From positions 1 through 64,000 of the forward strand of contig JBBDNK010000028.1 in the NCBI GenBank assembly GCA_040877625.1: 64,000 nt of DNA, read 5' to 3'. Positions 46,368 through 54,878 of this stretch are shown here, in pieces. The stretch is from Methylonatrum sp040877625 (GTDB taxonomy: Bacteria > Pseudomonadota > Gammaproteobacteria > Nitrococcales > Aquisalimonadaceae). Under the pieces are notes generated by a model. That model had not been told where the DNA came from and did not search any database. It saw only the letters and a program-made list of their open reading frames with translations. Every line of letters begins with the position of its first letter. Position 1 is the stretch's first letter. A program made the position numbers and the translations under genes.

Positions 46368-47378
46368 ATGCGGTATTTTTTAAGACTGCTGACGGTTCTC
46401 ATGGTTCTGGCTGTTGTTGCCGGCGGCTTGCTGGTGGCCGATTACCGCGACTGGGAACGCACGGCCGTGCACCAGGATACAGAGGACCGTTACCTGGATG
46501 TGGCTTCGGGAACGTCTTTTCGCGCTCTGCTGACGAAGCTGGAAACGGAAGGGCTGATTGAGGATCGATGGTACTTCGAGTTCCTGGCCCGCTACCGCGA
46601 TGAAGCCGGTCGAATCCGGGCTGGAGAGTTCCGTATTCCGCCGGGCACGACACCACCCGAGCTGTTGGATCGGCTGGTTAGCGGACGCGTCATCCAGTAT
46701 GCCTTCACACTTGTCGAAGGCTGGAATTTCCAGCAGTTGCGGGCCGCGCTTGAGGCCAATCCCCGCATCGTCAGCACATTTTCGGAAATGACCGATGAGC
46801 AGATAATGGAACGCCTTGGGGACGCCGAACGGTATCCCGAAGGCTGGTTTTACCCGGAAACCTATTATTTCACTCGTGGTACGACGGACGAAGACATTCT
46901 TCGCTGGGCATTGCGTGCGATGGAAGAGCAATTGGCTGACGCCTGGGAAAACCGCGCCGACGACCTGCCCATTGAAACACCCTACGAGGCCCTGATACTG
47001 GCGTCCATAATCGAGCGCGAGACCGGCCAGCCTTCGGAGCGCGGCACGATAGCCGGCGTGTTTACCCGTCGGCTGCAACAGGGCATGCGACTGCAAACCG
47101 ACCCCACGGTGATCTACGGTATGGGTGAGGCCTACGACGGGCGCATACGGACCAGGGACCTTCGCCGAGACACACCCTACAACACCTACACCCGGCGCGG
47201 TTTGCCGCCTACCCCCATTGCCATGCCCGGGGGCGATTCCCTTCGCGCCGCGGTCAACCCGGAACCGGGCGAGGTCCTGTATTTCGTTTCGCGTGGTGAT
47301 GGAAGCCATTATTTCTCGGTCACTTACGACGAGCATCGGCAGGCGATACGTCGCTATATCCTGGGAGAGCGGGATTGA
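46368..47378 (+). CDS. mltG: Endolytic murein transglycosylase
   Basis: A 336-residue inner-membrane enzyme that cuts nascent glycan strands. TM helix at the N-terminus (FLRLLTVLMVLAVVAGGLLV), a LysM-like region, and the YceG core with YPEGWFYPETYYF, the catalytic Glu in LASIIERETGQ, QTDPTVIYGMG and NTYTRRGLPPTPIAMPG. The ATG at 46368 lies 12 bases after GGAGG. The ATG at 46356 touches that site directly and overlaps pabC. Confidence 0.95.
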   Translation: MRYFLRLLTVLMVLAVVAGGLLVADYRDWERTAVHQDTEDRYLDVASGTSFRALLTKLETEGLIEDRWYFEFLARYRDEAGRIRAGEFRIPPGTTPPELLDRLVSGRVIQYAFTLVEGWNFQQLRAALEANPRIVSTFSEMTDEQIMERLGDAERYPEGWFYPETYYFTRGTTDEDILRWALRAMEEQLADAWENRADDLPIETPYEALILASIIERETGQPSERGTIAGVFTRRLQQGMRLQTDPTVIYGMGEAYDGRIRTRDLRRDTPYNTYTRRGLPPTPIAMPGGDSLRAAVNPEPGEVLYFVSRGDGSHYFSVTYDEHRQAIRRYILGERD

Positions 47379-48016
47379 TAGTCAAAGGTGACACAGGAAA
47401 GTTCATCACCCTGGAAGGCGTTGAAGGAGCAGGCAAGACGACGGCGTTGGCCACGGTGGAGCAATGCCTGCAAGCGCACGTTCCGCAACTGACCGTCACG
47501 CGGGAGCCCGGCGGCACGCCGCTGGGTGAAGCAATCCGGGCCTTGTTGCTGGGTCATGCCCACACCGGTATGACCGGTACCGCCGAGACCTTGCTGGTCT
47601 TTGCCGCCCGCGCCGAACATTTGCAGAAGGTAATACGCCCGCGTCTCGCCGAAGGTAGCTGGGTACTTTGCGATCGCTTCACCGATGCAACCTATGCCTA
47701 TCAGGGTGGCGGCCGGGAATTGGGAGCCGACAGGATTGCCGAGTTGGAGACCTGGGTGCAGGGGGGGGTCCATCCGGATCTGACGCTCATTCTCGATCTG
47801 CCGGTGGAGCAGGGTCTGGCCCGCGCGGCAACGCGCGGCGATCCGGATCGCTTCGAGTCCGAAGCCCGTCCATTCTTCAACCGGGTGCGCGAGGCCTATC
47901 TGGCGCGGGCCGCCATTGCGCCCGAGCGTTACCGCGTCATAGACGCATCCCGTCCGCTGGACGAGGTGCAGACCACAATCAGGGAGGTGCTCGAGCAATG
48001 GCTGAGGGCGCTTTGA
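47375..48016 (+). CDS. tmk: Thymidylate kinase
   Basis: A 213-residue P-loop kinase phosphorylating dTMP. Walker A LEGVEGAGKTTAL, DR[FH]-type motif LCDRFTDATYAYQGGGR, and the LID EARPFFNRVREAYL after RGDPDRFE. The start is a TTG at 47375 that overlaps the mltG stop (TTGA) and has GGGAG upstream. No alternative ATG or GTG exists before the P-loop. Confidence 0.96.
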   Translation: MIVKGDTGKFITLEGVEGAGKTTALATVEQCLQAHVPQLTVTREPGGTPLGEAIRALLLGHAHTGMTGTAETLLVFAARAEHLQKVIRPRLAEGSWVLCDRFTDATYAYQGGGRELGADRIAELETWVQGGVHPDLTLILDLPVEQGLARAATRGDPDRFESEARPFFNRVREAYLARAAIAPERYRVIDASRPLDEVQTTIREVLEQWLRAL

Positions 48017-49005
48017 CTGAACTCCCCGACGCAGGCCCGCCGGCATTGCTGCCCTGGCACCGGGACCAGGCGCGGCGGCTGGGTGAGGCCCTGACGGGAG
48101 GTCGTTTGCCTCACGCGCTGCTGATATGCGGGCCTGCAGGCGTCGGAAAACGGATGCTGGCCGAATGGACAACGGCGTTGCTCCTGTGTGACGAGGCCGG
48201 TGCCGAGCCCTGTGGTCATTGTCGTGGATGCACATTGCACAGGGCCGGAAGCCACCCCGATCTGCATAGAGCGGGGCTGGTGGATGGTAGTCAGCAGGTG
48301 CGGATCGAGACCATTCGCGAGCTTATTCGATTGACCATGCTGCGCAGCCAGTACGGTGCGCGCCGGGTTGCTCTGATCAGCCCGGCAGACAGAATGAATC
48401 GTAATGCGGCCAACACCTTGCTGAAGACGCTTGAGGAACCACCGGCAGGAGCGCAACTGCTGCTTGTAGCCGACAGCACGGCCACACTCCCGCAAACGGT
48501 ACGCAGCCGCTGTCAGCAGATCGTGGTGGCGCCTCCCGAGCGGCAGGTGGCGGTCGACTGGCTGCGGGAGAAGACCGGTGGAGATGCGGCCGAACAGCTG
48601 CTGGCCCTCTGTGCCAATGCGCCCTTGCGGGCACGCGAGCTTGCCGAGGAAGGCGGCAAGGACGCGATAGAGGAACTGGTGGGCAGTATGAGCCGCATAG
48701 TCGAGGGTAAAATCAGCCCGGTTGGCGCAGCGGCGGGCTGGCCCAAGGAACGCCTGCCGTTGTTGCTGAACATGCTGACGGTGCTTGTGCAGATGCTTAT
48801 CCGCCGTGAGGCCTCCGGCAAGCCGGAGCCGGCGCTGCCGGCCCTGGCGCGGATTCGCTCGGGTCTGGATCTGCAGCGTCTGCACGGGTATCTTGACTAT
48901 CTTTACGGTACACAGCGGCTTCGGGATAGGGCACTGCAACCGCAACTCTATGTGGAAGATCTGTTGATTCGCTGGCAGTACGCCGGCAGAACCAGCCGAC
49001 ACTGA
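47998..49005 (+). CDS. holB: DNA polymerase III subunit delta'
   Basis: A 335-residue clamp-loader subunit. AAA+ domain with GPAGVGKRMLAEW, the zinc-binding cysteines in LLCDEAGAEPCGHCRGC, ISPADRMNRNAANTLLKTLEEPP and SRCQQ (arginine finger). The C-terminal domain is weakly conserved as usual. The ATG at 47998 lies inside the end of tmk (19-bp overlap) with GAGGTG upstream; longer frames are tmk shadow. Confidence 0.95.
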   Translation: MAEGALTELPDAGPPALLPWHRDQARRLGEALTGGRLPHALLICGPAGVGKRMLAEWTTALLLCDEAGAEPCGHCRGCTLHRAGSHPDLHRAGLVDGSQQVRIETIRELIRLTMLRSQYGARRVALISPADRMNRNAANTLLKTLEEPPAGAQLLLVADSTATLPQTVRSRCQQIVVAPPERQVAVDWLREKTGGDAAEQLLALCANAPLRARELAEEGGKDAIEELVGSMSRIVEGKISPVGAAAGWPKERLPLLLNMLTVLVQMLIRREASGKPEPALPALARIRSGLDLQRLHGYLDYLYGTQRLRDRALQPQLYVEDLLIRWQYAGRTSRH

Positions 49006-49022
49006 CGGACGGAAACAAGGAT

Positions 49023-49391
49023 ATGGCCGACTCTCGCACCCCAGCCGGCGGGACTGCCCGCCAAGGCATTTTGTCCCTGACCATCAAGGACAAGCAGGCG
49101 CTCTACGCAGCGTATATTCCGTATATCCGCAATGGCGGGCTCTTTGTTCCAACCAGCAACAGCTACCGCATCGGGGACGAAGTGTTCATGCTGCTGAACC
49201 TGATGGAAGAGTCGGAGAAGCTGCCGGTCGTGGGCAAGGTTGTGTGGATTACGCCCAAGGGTGCTCAGGGGAACCGCACGGCGGGGATCGGTATCCAGTT
49301 CGGCGGCAAGGACACCGGTCAGGCTCGCACCAAGATCGAAACCTATCTGGCCGGTGCGCTGGACTCCGAACGTCCCACGCATACGATGTAG
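49023..49391 (+). CDS. pilZ: Type IV pilus assembly PilZ-domain protein
   Basis: A 122-residue single PilZ domain (KLPVVGKVVWITPKG...GNRTAGIGIQFGG). It lacks the N-terminal RxxxR needed for cyclic-di-GMP binding, like Pseudomonas and Xanthomonas PilZ, which acts in pilus assembly through the PilB/FimX partners. It lies between holB and tatD as in those genomes. This suggests the organism makes type IV pili, consistent with comEC. Confidence 0.93.
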   Translation: MADSRTPAGGTARQGILSLTIKDKQALYAAYIPYIRNGGLFVPTSNSYRIGDEVFMLLNLMEESEKLPVVGKVVWITPKGAQGNRTAGIGIQFGGKDTGQARTKIETYLAGALDSERPTHTM

Positions 49392-49429
49392 GCGACGCCT
49401 GGTCCGTTCCCGCCCACTTCCGGAATGTC

Positions 49430-50224
49430 ATGAATACGCTGCTGATTGATTCGCATTGCCACCTCCACATGCTTGAAGGAAACGGAGACCACCCCCGGCC
49501 CTATCTGGTCGCAGCCAGGGAGCAGGGTGTCGGTCAGTTCCTGACAGTCTCGGTAAACCTCGACAGCTTTCCGCAATTACTCGCCATGGCGGAAGCGCAT
49601 GAGGAAGTCTACGCCACGGTCGGTGTTCACCCCTGCGGCCGGGACCATCGCATGGTGGCGCCGGAAGAACTCGCGGCGATGGCTGATAATCCAAGGATTC
49701 TGGCGATCGGCGAGACAGGACTGGATTATCTCTGTATCGAAGAGGAAGACCGCGGTTGGCAGCATGCGCGGTTTCGGGATCAGATTCGCGCCGCAAGAAT
49801 TGCGCGCAAGCCACTGATTATTCACACGCGCGGCGCACCTGAAGACACGGTGCGCATTCTCAGGGAAGAGGGTGCCGACGCAGTGGGGGGCATTATCCAC
49901 TGCTTCACCGAGAACTGGACTGCGGCAAAGGCGTTCATGGATCTCGGTTTCCATATCTCGCTGAGCGGCATACTGACCTTCGCCAATGCCGACGCCTTGC
50001 GCGAGGTCGCGCGGCAATTGCCGCACGACCGCATCCTGGTGGAGACCGACTGCCCCTATCTGGCGCCGGTTCCGCATCGAGGCAAGCAGAATCAGCCGGC
50101 CTACGTGGTGCGGGTGGCCGAGTTTCTGGCGGACCTGCGTAACGAGAGTCTTGAGACCGTCGCGGCCTACACGACCGGGAACTTCCGCGCCCTGTTCCCG
50201 CAGGCGCTGCCAGGAACCCCCTAG
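49430..50224 (+). CDS. TatD-family hydrolase (YcfH type)
   Basis: A 264-residue metal-dependent hydrolase with DSHCHLHML, GVHPCGRDH, AIGETGLDY, LIIHTRGAPEDT, GIIHCFTENW and ILVETDCPYLAPVPHRGKQNQPAYV. All expected metal ligands are present. It closes the pabC-mltG-tmk-holB-pilZ operon. It is the YcfH-like paralogue of the tatD at 52-879. The frame continues open upstream through the pilZ end, but the family start is the ATG at 49430. Confidence 0.95.
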   Translation: MNTLLIDSHCHLHMLEGNGDHPRPYLVAAREQGVGQFLTVSVNLDSFPQLLAMAEAHEEVYATVGVHPCGRDHRMVAPEELAAMADNPRILAIGETGLDYLCIEEEDRGWQHARFRDQIRAARIARKPLIIHTRGAPEDTVRILREEGADAVGGIIHCFTENWTAAKAFMDLGFHISLSGILTFANADALREVARQLPHDRILVETDCPYLAPVPHRGKQNQPAYVVRVAEFLADLRNESLETVAAYTTGNFRALFPQALPGTP

Positions 50225-50332
50225 ATACATATCAGTCGCTATCCAGCGTGAACCGGTGCCGAATGGTGTCGGCATCGACGACGCAGAAGGAGCCTTTACC
50301 GGCCGCTTGAGCGATATCCTGCCGTTGCCGGA

Positions 50333-51370
50333 CTAGGCTGGTGCGGGGCCGGTACTGCGGCGGATAATCATGTCGATAGGCAGTGGCCCGGGAGGTGCCG
50401 GGTCACGCCCCTGAAGCCGGTCGACCAGGTAACCGGCGGCAGCGCGCCCCATCTCCTCGATTGGCAGGTGCACCGTTGTCAGCGGTGGCCAGAGGTAGGC
50501 CGCGAATTCGTTGTCGTTGTAACTCGCGACCGAGATCGAACCAGGAACGTCCACCCCGGCCTCATTGCAGGCGGACAGCGCCCCCGCGGCGAGATAGTCA
50601 TTGCCGCAGATGATGGCGGTGGCGGCACTGCGCCGCTCGATTATCCTGTGCATCGCCTCGAAACCGTGGGCAAAACTGTACGGGGTCTCTATGAAGGCAT
50701 CCGTGCAGAGCGTGATACCGCGCTTGCTCATGGCCTTCATGGTGCCGTCGAAGCGCCGCCTGGCGCGTTCATTGCCACGCATTTCACCACTGATGAAGCC
50801 CAATCGGCGGTGCCCCAGCGCGTGCAGATGTGCCACCACCAGTTCGCCGGCGGCATCGTCGTCAAAGCCTATGCCGGGGGCAAGGCCGCCAGCGGACTGC
50901 GCCCATAACAGGACGTACGGGATATTGTGGCGGGCGAGCAGGGTATATGTCTCTTCCGTGTGATCCGCGCCGAGCAGGGCCAGGGCATCGACGCCGCGCT
51001 CGAGCAGTGTCCGCACCATTGACGGCTCCCGGCTCAGATCATGTTCGGGAGCGGAGAGCAGCAGGGTGAAGCCTGCCTCGGCGAGCGTGCTCTCCATGGC
51101 CTGCACGGTGGCCGAGAACGACGACGTGCCGAATCGAGGCACGACCGCGCCGATCGAATTGGTTGAGCGGCGAGCCAGGGCGCGGGCTGAGCCATTGACC
51201 ACATAGCCAAGCTCCAGCGCGGCCGCAAGTATCTGCTCGCGGGTCTCTTCCTTGACCAGGTCGGGCCGCGACAGCGCCCGTGACACGGTGCTCGGCGATA
51301 CGCCGCAGCGGGCGGCGACGTCTGCAAGGTTTCGCTTGCGGGAATCCCCGGGGGACAAGGTCTGGCTCAT
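50333..51370 (-). CDS. LacI-family transcriptional repressor
   Basis: A 345-residue repressor with the LacI headpiece RNLADVAARCGVSPSTVSRALSRPDLVKEET and hinge NGSARALARRSTNSIG, then a periplasmic-binding-protein-like ligand domain (VPRFGTSSFSATVQAMESTLAEAG, LGFISGEMRGNERARRRFDG, IICGNDYLAAGA). It belongs to the GntR/PurR-like subgroup by pattern. It is divergent from the ThDP-enzyme/PhyH/Tct operon and very probably binds the palindrome at 51492-51505. The inducer is likely the transported compound or its breakdown product. Confidence 0.93.
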   Translation of the reverse strand: MSQTLSPGDSRKRNLADVAARCGVSPSTVSRALSRPDLVKEETREQILAAALELGYVVNGSARALARRSTNSIGAVVPRFGTSSFSATVQAMESTLAEAGFTLLLSAPEHDLSREPSMVRTLLERGVDALALLGADHTEETYTLLARHNIPYVLLWAQSAGGLAPGIGFDDDAAGELVVAHLHALGHRRLGFISGEMRGNERARRRFDGTMKAMSKRGITLCTDAFIETPYSFAHGFEAMHRIIERRSAATAIICGNDYLAAGALSACNEAGVDVPGSISVASYNDNEFAAYLWPPLTTVHLPIEEMGRAAAGYLVDRLQGRDPAPPGPLPIDMIIRRSTGPAPA

Positions 51371-51412
51371 GGCGTTGTCGTCTGCTCTCCGTCCCGATGC
51401 TTCGATACGATT

Positions 51413-51426
51413 CGCAACCGTTTCAT
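51413..51426. promoter_or_regulatory. Candidate second LacI-type operator
   Basis: CGCAACCGTTTCAT keeps the LacI-family core AA-n-CG-n-TT but with imperfect outer bases. It lies 79 bp (centre to centre) from the perfect operator and 43 bp before the repressor start codon, so it could serve looping or autoregulation. Confidence 0.4.
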
Positions 51427-51482
51427 CGGCTCAATTGCAAAGGTTTGTGACGCCTTGAATTCTAGCATCGAAATGTCATTAC

Positions 51483-51511
51483 TTGACAGACTGCAAGCGC
51501 TTGCATATTTT
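51483..51511 (+). promoter_or_regulatory. Sigma-70 promoter with a perfect LacI-family operator in its spacer
   Basis: TTGACA (51483-51488), a 17-bp spacer, and TATTTT (51506-51511). The spacer holds the perfect 14-bp palindrome TGCAAGCGCTTGCA (51492-51505), matching the LacI-family consensus TGnAAnCGnTTnCA. Repressor binding would block polymerase directly. The transcript would start near 51518, about 40 bases before the ThDP-enzyme ATG. Confidence 0.85.
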
Positions 51512-51559
51512 GAAAGTACAGCAACTTCAATCAGCCCTGACCACGCCGGTGTCCAGTTC

Positions 51560-53242
51560 ATGACAACAACCAGAAAAGCCGTAGTACAAACCCTGATCGA
51601 GTGCGGTGCCACAACCGGTTTCACCTTGCCGGGCCTGGGTATCACCTGGATGCTCGATGAATTCTATGAAGAGCGCGAGCGTATCCGGCTGGTTCTGGCG
51701 CGCAGTGAGCAGGCGGCATCGGTGATGGCGCAGGTTTACGGCAAGCTGACCGGCCGCCCCGGCCTGTTCATGGGGCAGGGGCCCTGGGTCAACACCACGG
51801 GGGCGTTCGGGATCCTGGAGGCGTACTTCTCCGGTTCACCGATGGTGGTGCTGACAGAAACCTCCTGCTACGACGGCTTCGCCCAGCATGGCGTCTACCA
51901 GAGCATGACCGGAGACTACGGCGCGGCCGATGTGCGCACATCCCTGCGTACCATGACCAAGTTCGTCAACTATGCCACCGAGCCGGAAGAGGCCGTGTAC
52001 AGCGTGCAGCTTGCCTACAAACAGGCGAGCCTGCCGCGCCAGGGCCCGGCCGCCGTGGTGTTCAAATCACCGATCATCCGGCAGGAATTGCCGGACAACC
52101 CACGGGCACGTCTGTATCCGTCGGAGGGGTATCTCAATCATGTCCCCGCACGCCCGGACCAGGATGCCGTGGAGCGCGTTGCAAGCTGGCTTGCGGACGC
52201 AAAGACGCCGCTGATCGTTGCTGGTAACGGATTGCAGAACGCCGCTGGTCGGGAATGGCTGGCACGCGTCGCGGACCGGGCAGGGATCGCCGTGGCCACA
52301 AGCTATAACGGCAAGGGGCTGATCGACGAGACCTCACCCTTTGCGGTCGGCATGCTCGGAACCTGGGGCGCCGCCGCCGCCAACGAGGCGCTGCGCAGCG
52401 CCGATGTCGTACTTGTACTGGGTGCAAGCCTGGGCCCCGACTATACCGGCTTTCGTGATCCGGACTGGATGCGCCCTGGAGACCAGCGCATCGTCCAGGT
52501 AGACATCGATGCGCGCAACGCCGGGTGGGTCCTGCCGGTGGATCTGGCGATCACCGCCGATGCAACGGACTTTCTGCGTGCGCTCGAAGGCCTGAATCTC
52601 GGCGAGAATCAACGCGAAGAGCGTCTTACGCGCATCGCCGAAAGCAATCGCAACGCACGGTTCGGTGTCACGCCGGATACGCCGGCGGCGCCGGGCACCC
52701 TGAACTTTGCCGACATCGTGCGCTGTCTGGATCGTTTCCTCACCCCTCAGGATCTGCTCACGCTCGACGCTGGTTCCAATCGCATCTGGATGACCAGCAT
52801 GTTGCGGGTACGCACGCCTGGCCAGCTTATCTGTCCGGGTGGGATCGGTGGCATGGGCTGGGGCCCACCGGCGGCCGCCGCGACCAAGCTGGTCTATCCG
52901 GACCGCAACGTCGTCTGCCTGGTCGGAGACGGCGGCTTCGCCATGACCATGTCGGTGCTGATGACCTGCGTTGAAGAGAACCTGCCGATTACCGTGGTGG
53001 TCGCCAACAACGCCGGGCTGGGGATGGTGCGCGACAACCAGAACGGCCGAAACCTGGCAGTGGACTACGGCAGTTTCGATTTTGCGCGGATTGCGCAAGG
53101 CATGGGCTGTAACGGGGTGCGCGTGGATCGCCCCGACGCGCTGCTCGATGCCCTCGCCGAGGCGCGCGGCGCCAGCCTGCCCACGGTGATCGACGTCAGC
53201 GTGGACCCGGCGGCCAGCCATGTGCCGGCATCCAACTATTGA
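51560..53242 (+). CDS. Thiamine-diphosphate-dependent enzyme (acetolactate synthase/2-hydroxyacyl lyase-like)
   Basis: A 560-residue ThDP enzyme with the three-domain POX/AHAS architecture. The Pyr domain carries the catalytic Glu in ARSEQAASVMAQVYGKLTG; the central domain has LIVAGNGLQNAAG. The PP domain has the cofactor motif from CLVGDGGFAM to VVVANN (GDG-x26-NN). It is not a canonical IlvB: the usual HEQ is SEQ and there is no small subunit nearby. The start is the ATG at 51560 on homology; its ribosome site is weak. First gene of the LacI-controlled operon. A C-C lyase, decarboxylase or carboligase of an unknown substrate. Confidence 0.85.
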   Translation: MTTTRKAVVQTLIECGATTGFTLPGLGITWMLDEFYEERERIRLVLARSEQAASVMAQVYGKLTGRPGLFMGQGPWVNTTGAFGILEAYFSGSPMVVLTETSCYDGFAQHGVYQSMTGDYGAADVRTSLRTMTKFVNYATEPEEAVYSVQLAYKQASLPRQGPAAVVFKSPIIRQELPDNPRARLYPSEGYLNHVPARPDQDAVERVASWLADAKTPLIVAGNGLQNAAGREWLARVADRAGIAVATSYNGKGLIDETSPFAVGMLGTWGAAAANEALRSADVVLVLGASLGPDYTGFRDPDWMRPGDQRIVQVDIDARNAGWVLPVDLAITADATDFLRALEGLNLGENQREERLTRIAESNRNARFGVTPDTPAAPGTLNFADIVRCLDRFLTPQDLLTLDAGSNRIWMTSMLRVRTPGQLICPGGIGGMGWGPPAAAATKLVYPDRNVVCLVGDGGFAMTMSVLMTCVEENLPITVVVANNAGLGMVRDNQNGRNLAVDYGSFDFARIAQGMGCNGVRVDRPDALLDALAEARGASLPTVIDVSVDPAASHVPASNY

Positions 53243-53256
53243 GGAGATGACAGACC

Positions 53257-53970
53257 ATGCGACCCGTCGCGCTGGTAGTCGGAGGTAGTCGGAACATCGG
53301 CCAGGCCGTGGTCCGACGTTTTGCCGAGACCCATACCGTGGTGATCGGAGATCTTTCCGCGCCGGAATCCGGCCTGGGGGAATCCGTGCGCTGGGTTGAA
53401 TGCGATATCCGCGATTACGCGTCCTGTCAGCGATTGGTGGAGGCGGCGGGCGGACGGATCGACGCACTGGTTCACGCCGCCGCCATCACGCGTCCGGCCG
53501 TGCCGTTCTCGGAACTGGACCCGGCCGAATGGCGCGACGTGATCGATGTAAACCTCAACGGCGCCTTCCATGTCACCCGCGCGGCAGTCGCCGCGTTGCG
53601 CGAGGCCCGCGGCAGCGCGGTGCTGATCTCGTCGCGCGCGGCGAGGGTAGGGTACGCAGCGCTTGACCCAACCGGTGCCGGCACCAAGCCGCATTACTGC
53701 GCGTCCAAGGCCGCGCTCATTTCGCTTGCGCGATCCCTTGCGGTTGAACTGGCGCCGAGCGGCGTGCGGGTCAACTGCGTGGCGCCGGGGTCGATAGAAG
53801 GCGACATGATACCCCGCGAGCGCTGGGCCGGTATTGCGGAACGGGTGCCTTTGCGGCGGATGGGCAGACCGGAGGAGATTGCCGAGGCCTGTTTTTATTT
53901 GTGCTCCCCCGGCGCTTCCTACATTACCGGCCATGTATTGGACGTCAACGGTGGCACCTGGATGAACTGA
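53257..53970 (+). CDS. Short-chain dehydrogenase/reductase
   Basis: A 237-residue classical SDR. Nucleotide loop VGGSRNIGQAV (unusual GGSRNIG), VHAAAITRP, catalytic Ser in VLISSRAARVGY, Tyr and Lys in KPHYCASKAALIS, and the C-terminal ITGHVLDVNGGTWMN. It sits 14 bp after the ThDP-enzyme gene and probably oxidises or reduces an intermediate of the same route. GAGGAG lies upstream of the ATG. Confidence 0.9.
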   Translation: MRPVALVVGGSRNIGQAVVRRFAETHTVVIGDLSAPESGLGESVRWVECDIRDYASCQRLVEAAGGRIDALVHAAAITRPAVPFSELDPAEWRDVIDVNLNGAFHVTRAAVAALREARGSAVLISSRAARVGYAALDPTGAGTKPHYCASKAALISLARSLAVELAPSGVRVNCVAPGSIEGDMIPRERWAGIAERVPLRRMGRPEEIAEACFYLCSPGASYITGHVLDVNGGTWMN

Positions 53971-54000
53971 ATGGCCAGGGCGAGTGGAGATATCAGGGCG

Positions 54001-54831
54001 ATGACCGATTCACGACAGACGCGACTTACCGACGAAGAGATACGGACATACCAGCAGGAAGGGCTTGTAATACCCGATTACCGCCTTCCCGAGGATCTGC
54101 TCCAGCGCATGCGGGCCGAGGTCGATGACCTGATAGAGCGCCACCCGGATGTACGCCCGGAGCTGCTGTCCGGGCCGCACAACCCGTGGGGGCAATCAGC
54201 ACAGGTGCTGGGCACCGAAGCATGGCTGGAGTTCTGCCGGTTTCCGGAAATTCTCGATATGGTCGAGCAGCTGATCGGCCCGGACATCATCCTCTGGGGC
54301 AGTCAGCTGTTCTGCAAGCCCGCAGGCCACGGCATGGCCGTGCCCTGGCATCAGGATGCGCAGTACTGGCCGATTCACCCTCCCGCCACGGTCACCGTGC
54401 GCATTGCCATCGAGGATTCACTGCCCGAAAACGCCTGCATGCGTTACATCCCCGGCTCTCACCACGACCACCAGGTCTACGGACATGAAATGCTCGATCG
54501 CGCGGATGTGGCAGTGAAGCAGCAGATCCCCGACGTCGACGAAGAGCAGGCGCGAGACGACGCGCTGTTGGCGGGCCAGATCTCGCTGCATGACCTCTTT
54601 CTGGTGCACGGTTCCGGTGAGAACCGCTCCAGTAAACGGCGTGCCGATTACGCCATCCGCTACATGCCGGCGAGTTCGCTGTACGTGCGCGATCCAGCGC
54701 ATCCGGCCAATGTCTACGCGGCCAGCAAATCACCGCTGATGCGTTATACGCAACGCCCGTTGTGGCTGGTCCGCGGGGCGGACAGGGCCGGTAATGATTT
54801 CGATATCGGCCATCGGCCGATGTCGTACTGA
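54001..54831 (+). CDS. Phytanoyl-CoA dioxygenase (PhyH)-family Fe(II)/2-oxoglutarate oxygenase
   Basis: A 276-residue jelly-roll oxygenase. Iron ligands are the HxD in PWHQDAQYWP (near residue 120) and a distal His in SLHDLFLVHGSGENRSSKRR, where the following Arg would bind 2-oxoglutarate. ENACMRYIPGSHHDH is the typical PhyH strand. Start at the ATG at 54001; the ATG at 53971, directly after the SDR stop, is the alternative. PhyH relatives hydroxylate acyl-CoAs, ectoine or phosphonates; the substrate here is unknown. Confidence 0.88.
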   Translation: MTDSRQTRLTDEEIRTYQQEGLVIPDYRLPEDLLQRMRAEVDDLIERHPDVRPELLSGPHNPWGQSAQVLGTEAWLEFCRFPEILDMVEQLIGPDIILWGSQLFCKPAGHGMAVPWHQDAQYWPIHPPATVTVRIAIEDSLPENACMRYIPGSHHDHQVYGHEMLDRADVAVKQQIPDVDEEQARDDALLAGQISLHDLFLVHGSGENRSSKRRADYAIRYMPASSLYVRDPAHPANVYAASKSPLMRYTQRPLWLVRGADRAGNDFDIGHRPMSY

Positions 54832-54838
54832 AGGGGCC

Positions 54839-54854
54839 TAAAGAGCCTCTGATT
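54839..54854 (+). repeat. Short 3'-end motif, copy 3 (after the PhyH gene)
   Basis: TAAAGAGCCTCTGATT, differing by one base from the motif that ends tatD and rne over the shared TAArGAGCCTCTGAT. Here it lies 8 bp beyond the stop codon, between the PhyH and tctC genes. Confidence 0.45.
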
Positions 54855-54878
54855 ACAATAACCTGAGGAGTTAATCTA

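Noticed and set aside
49023..49391. PilZ as a cyclic-di-GMP receptor
   Set aside because: The N-terminal RxxxR motif is missing; the pilus-type PilZ is the better call.
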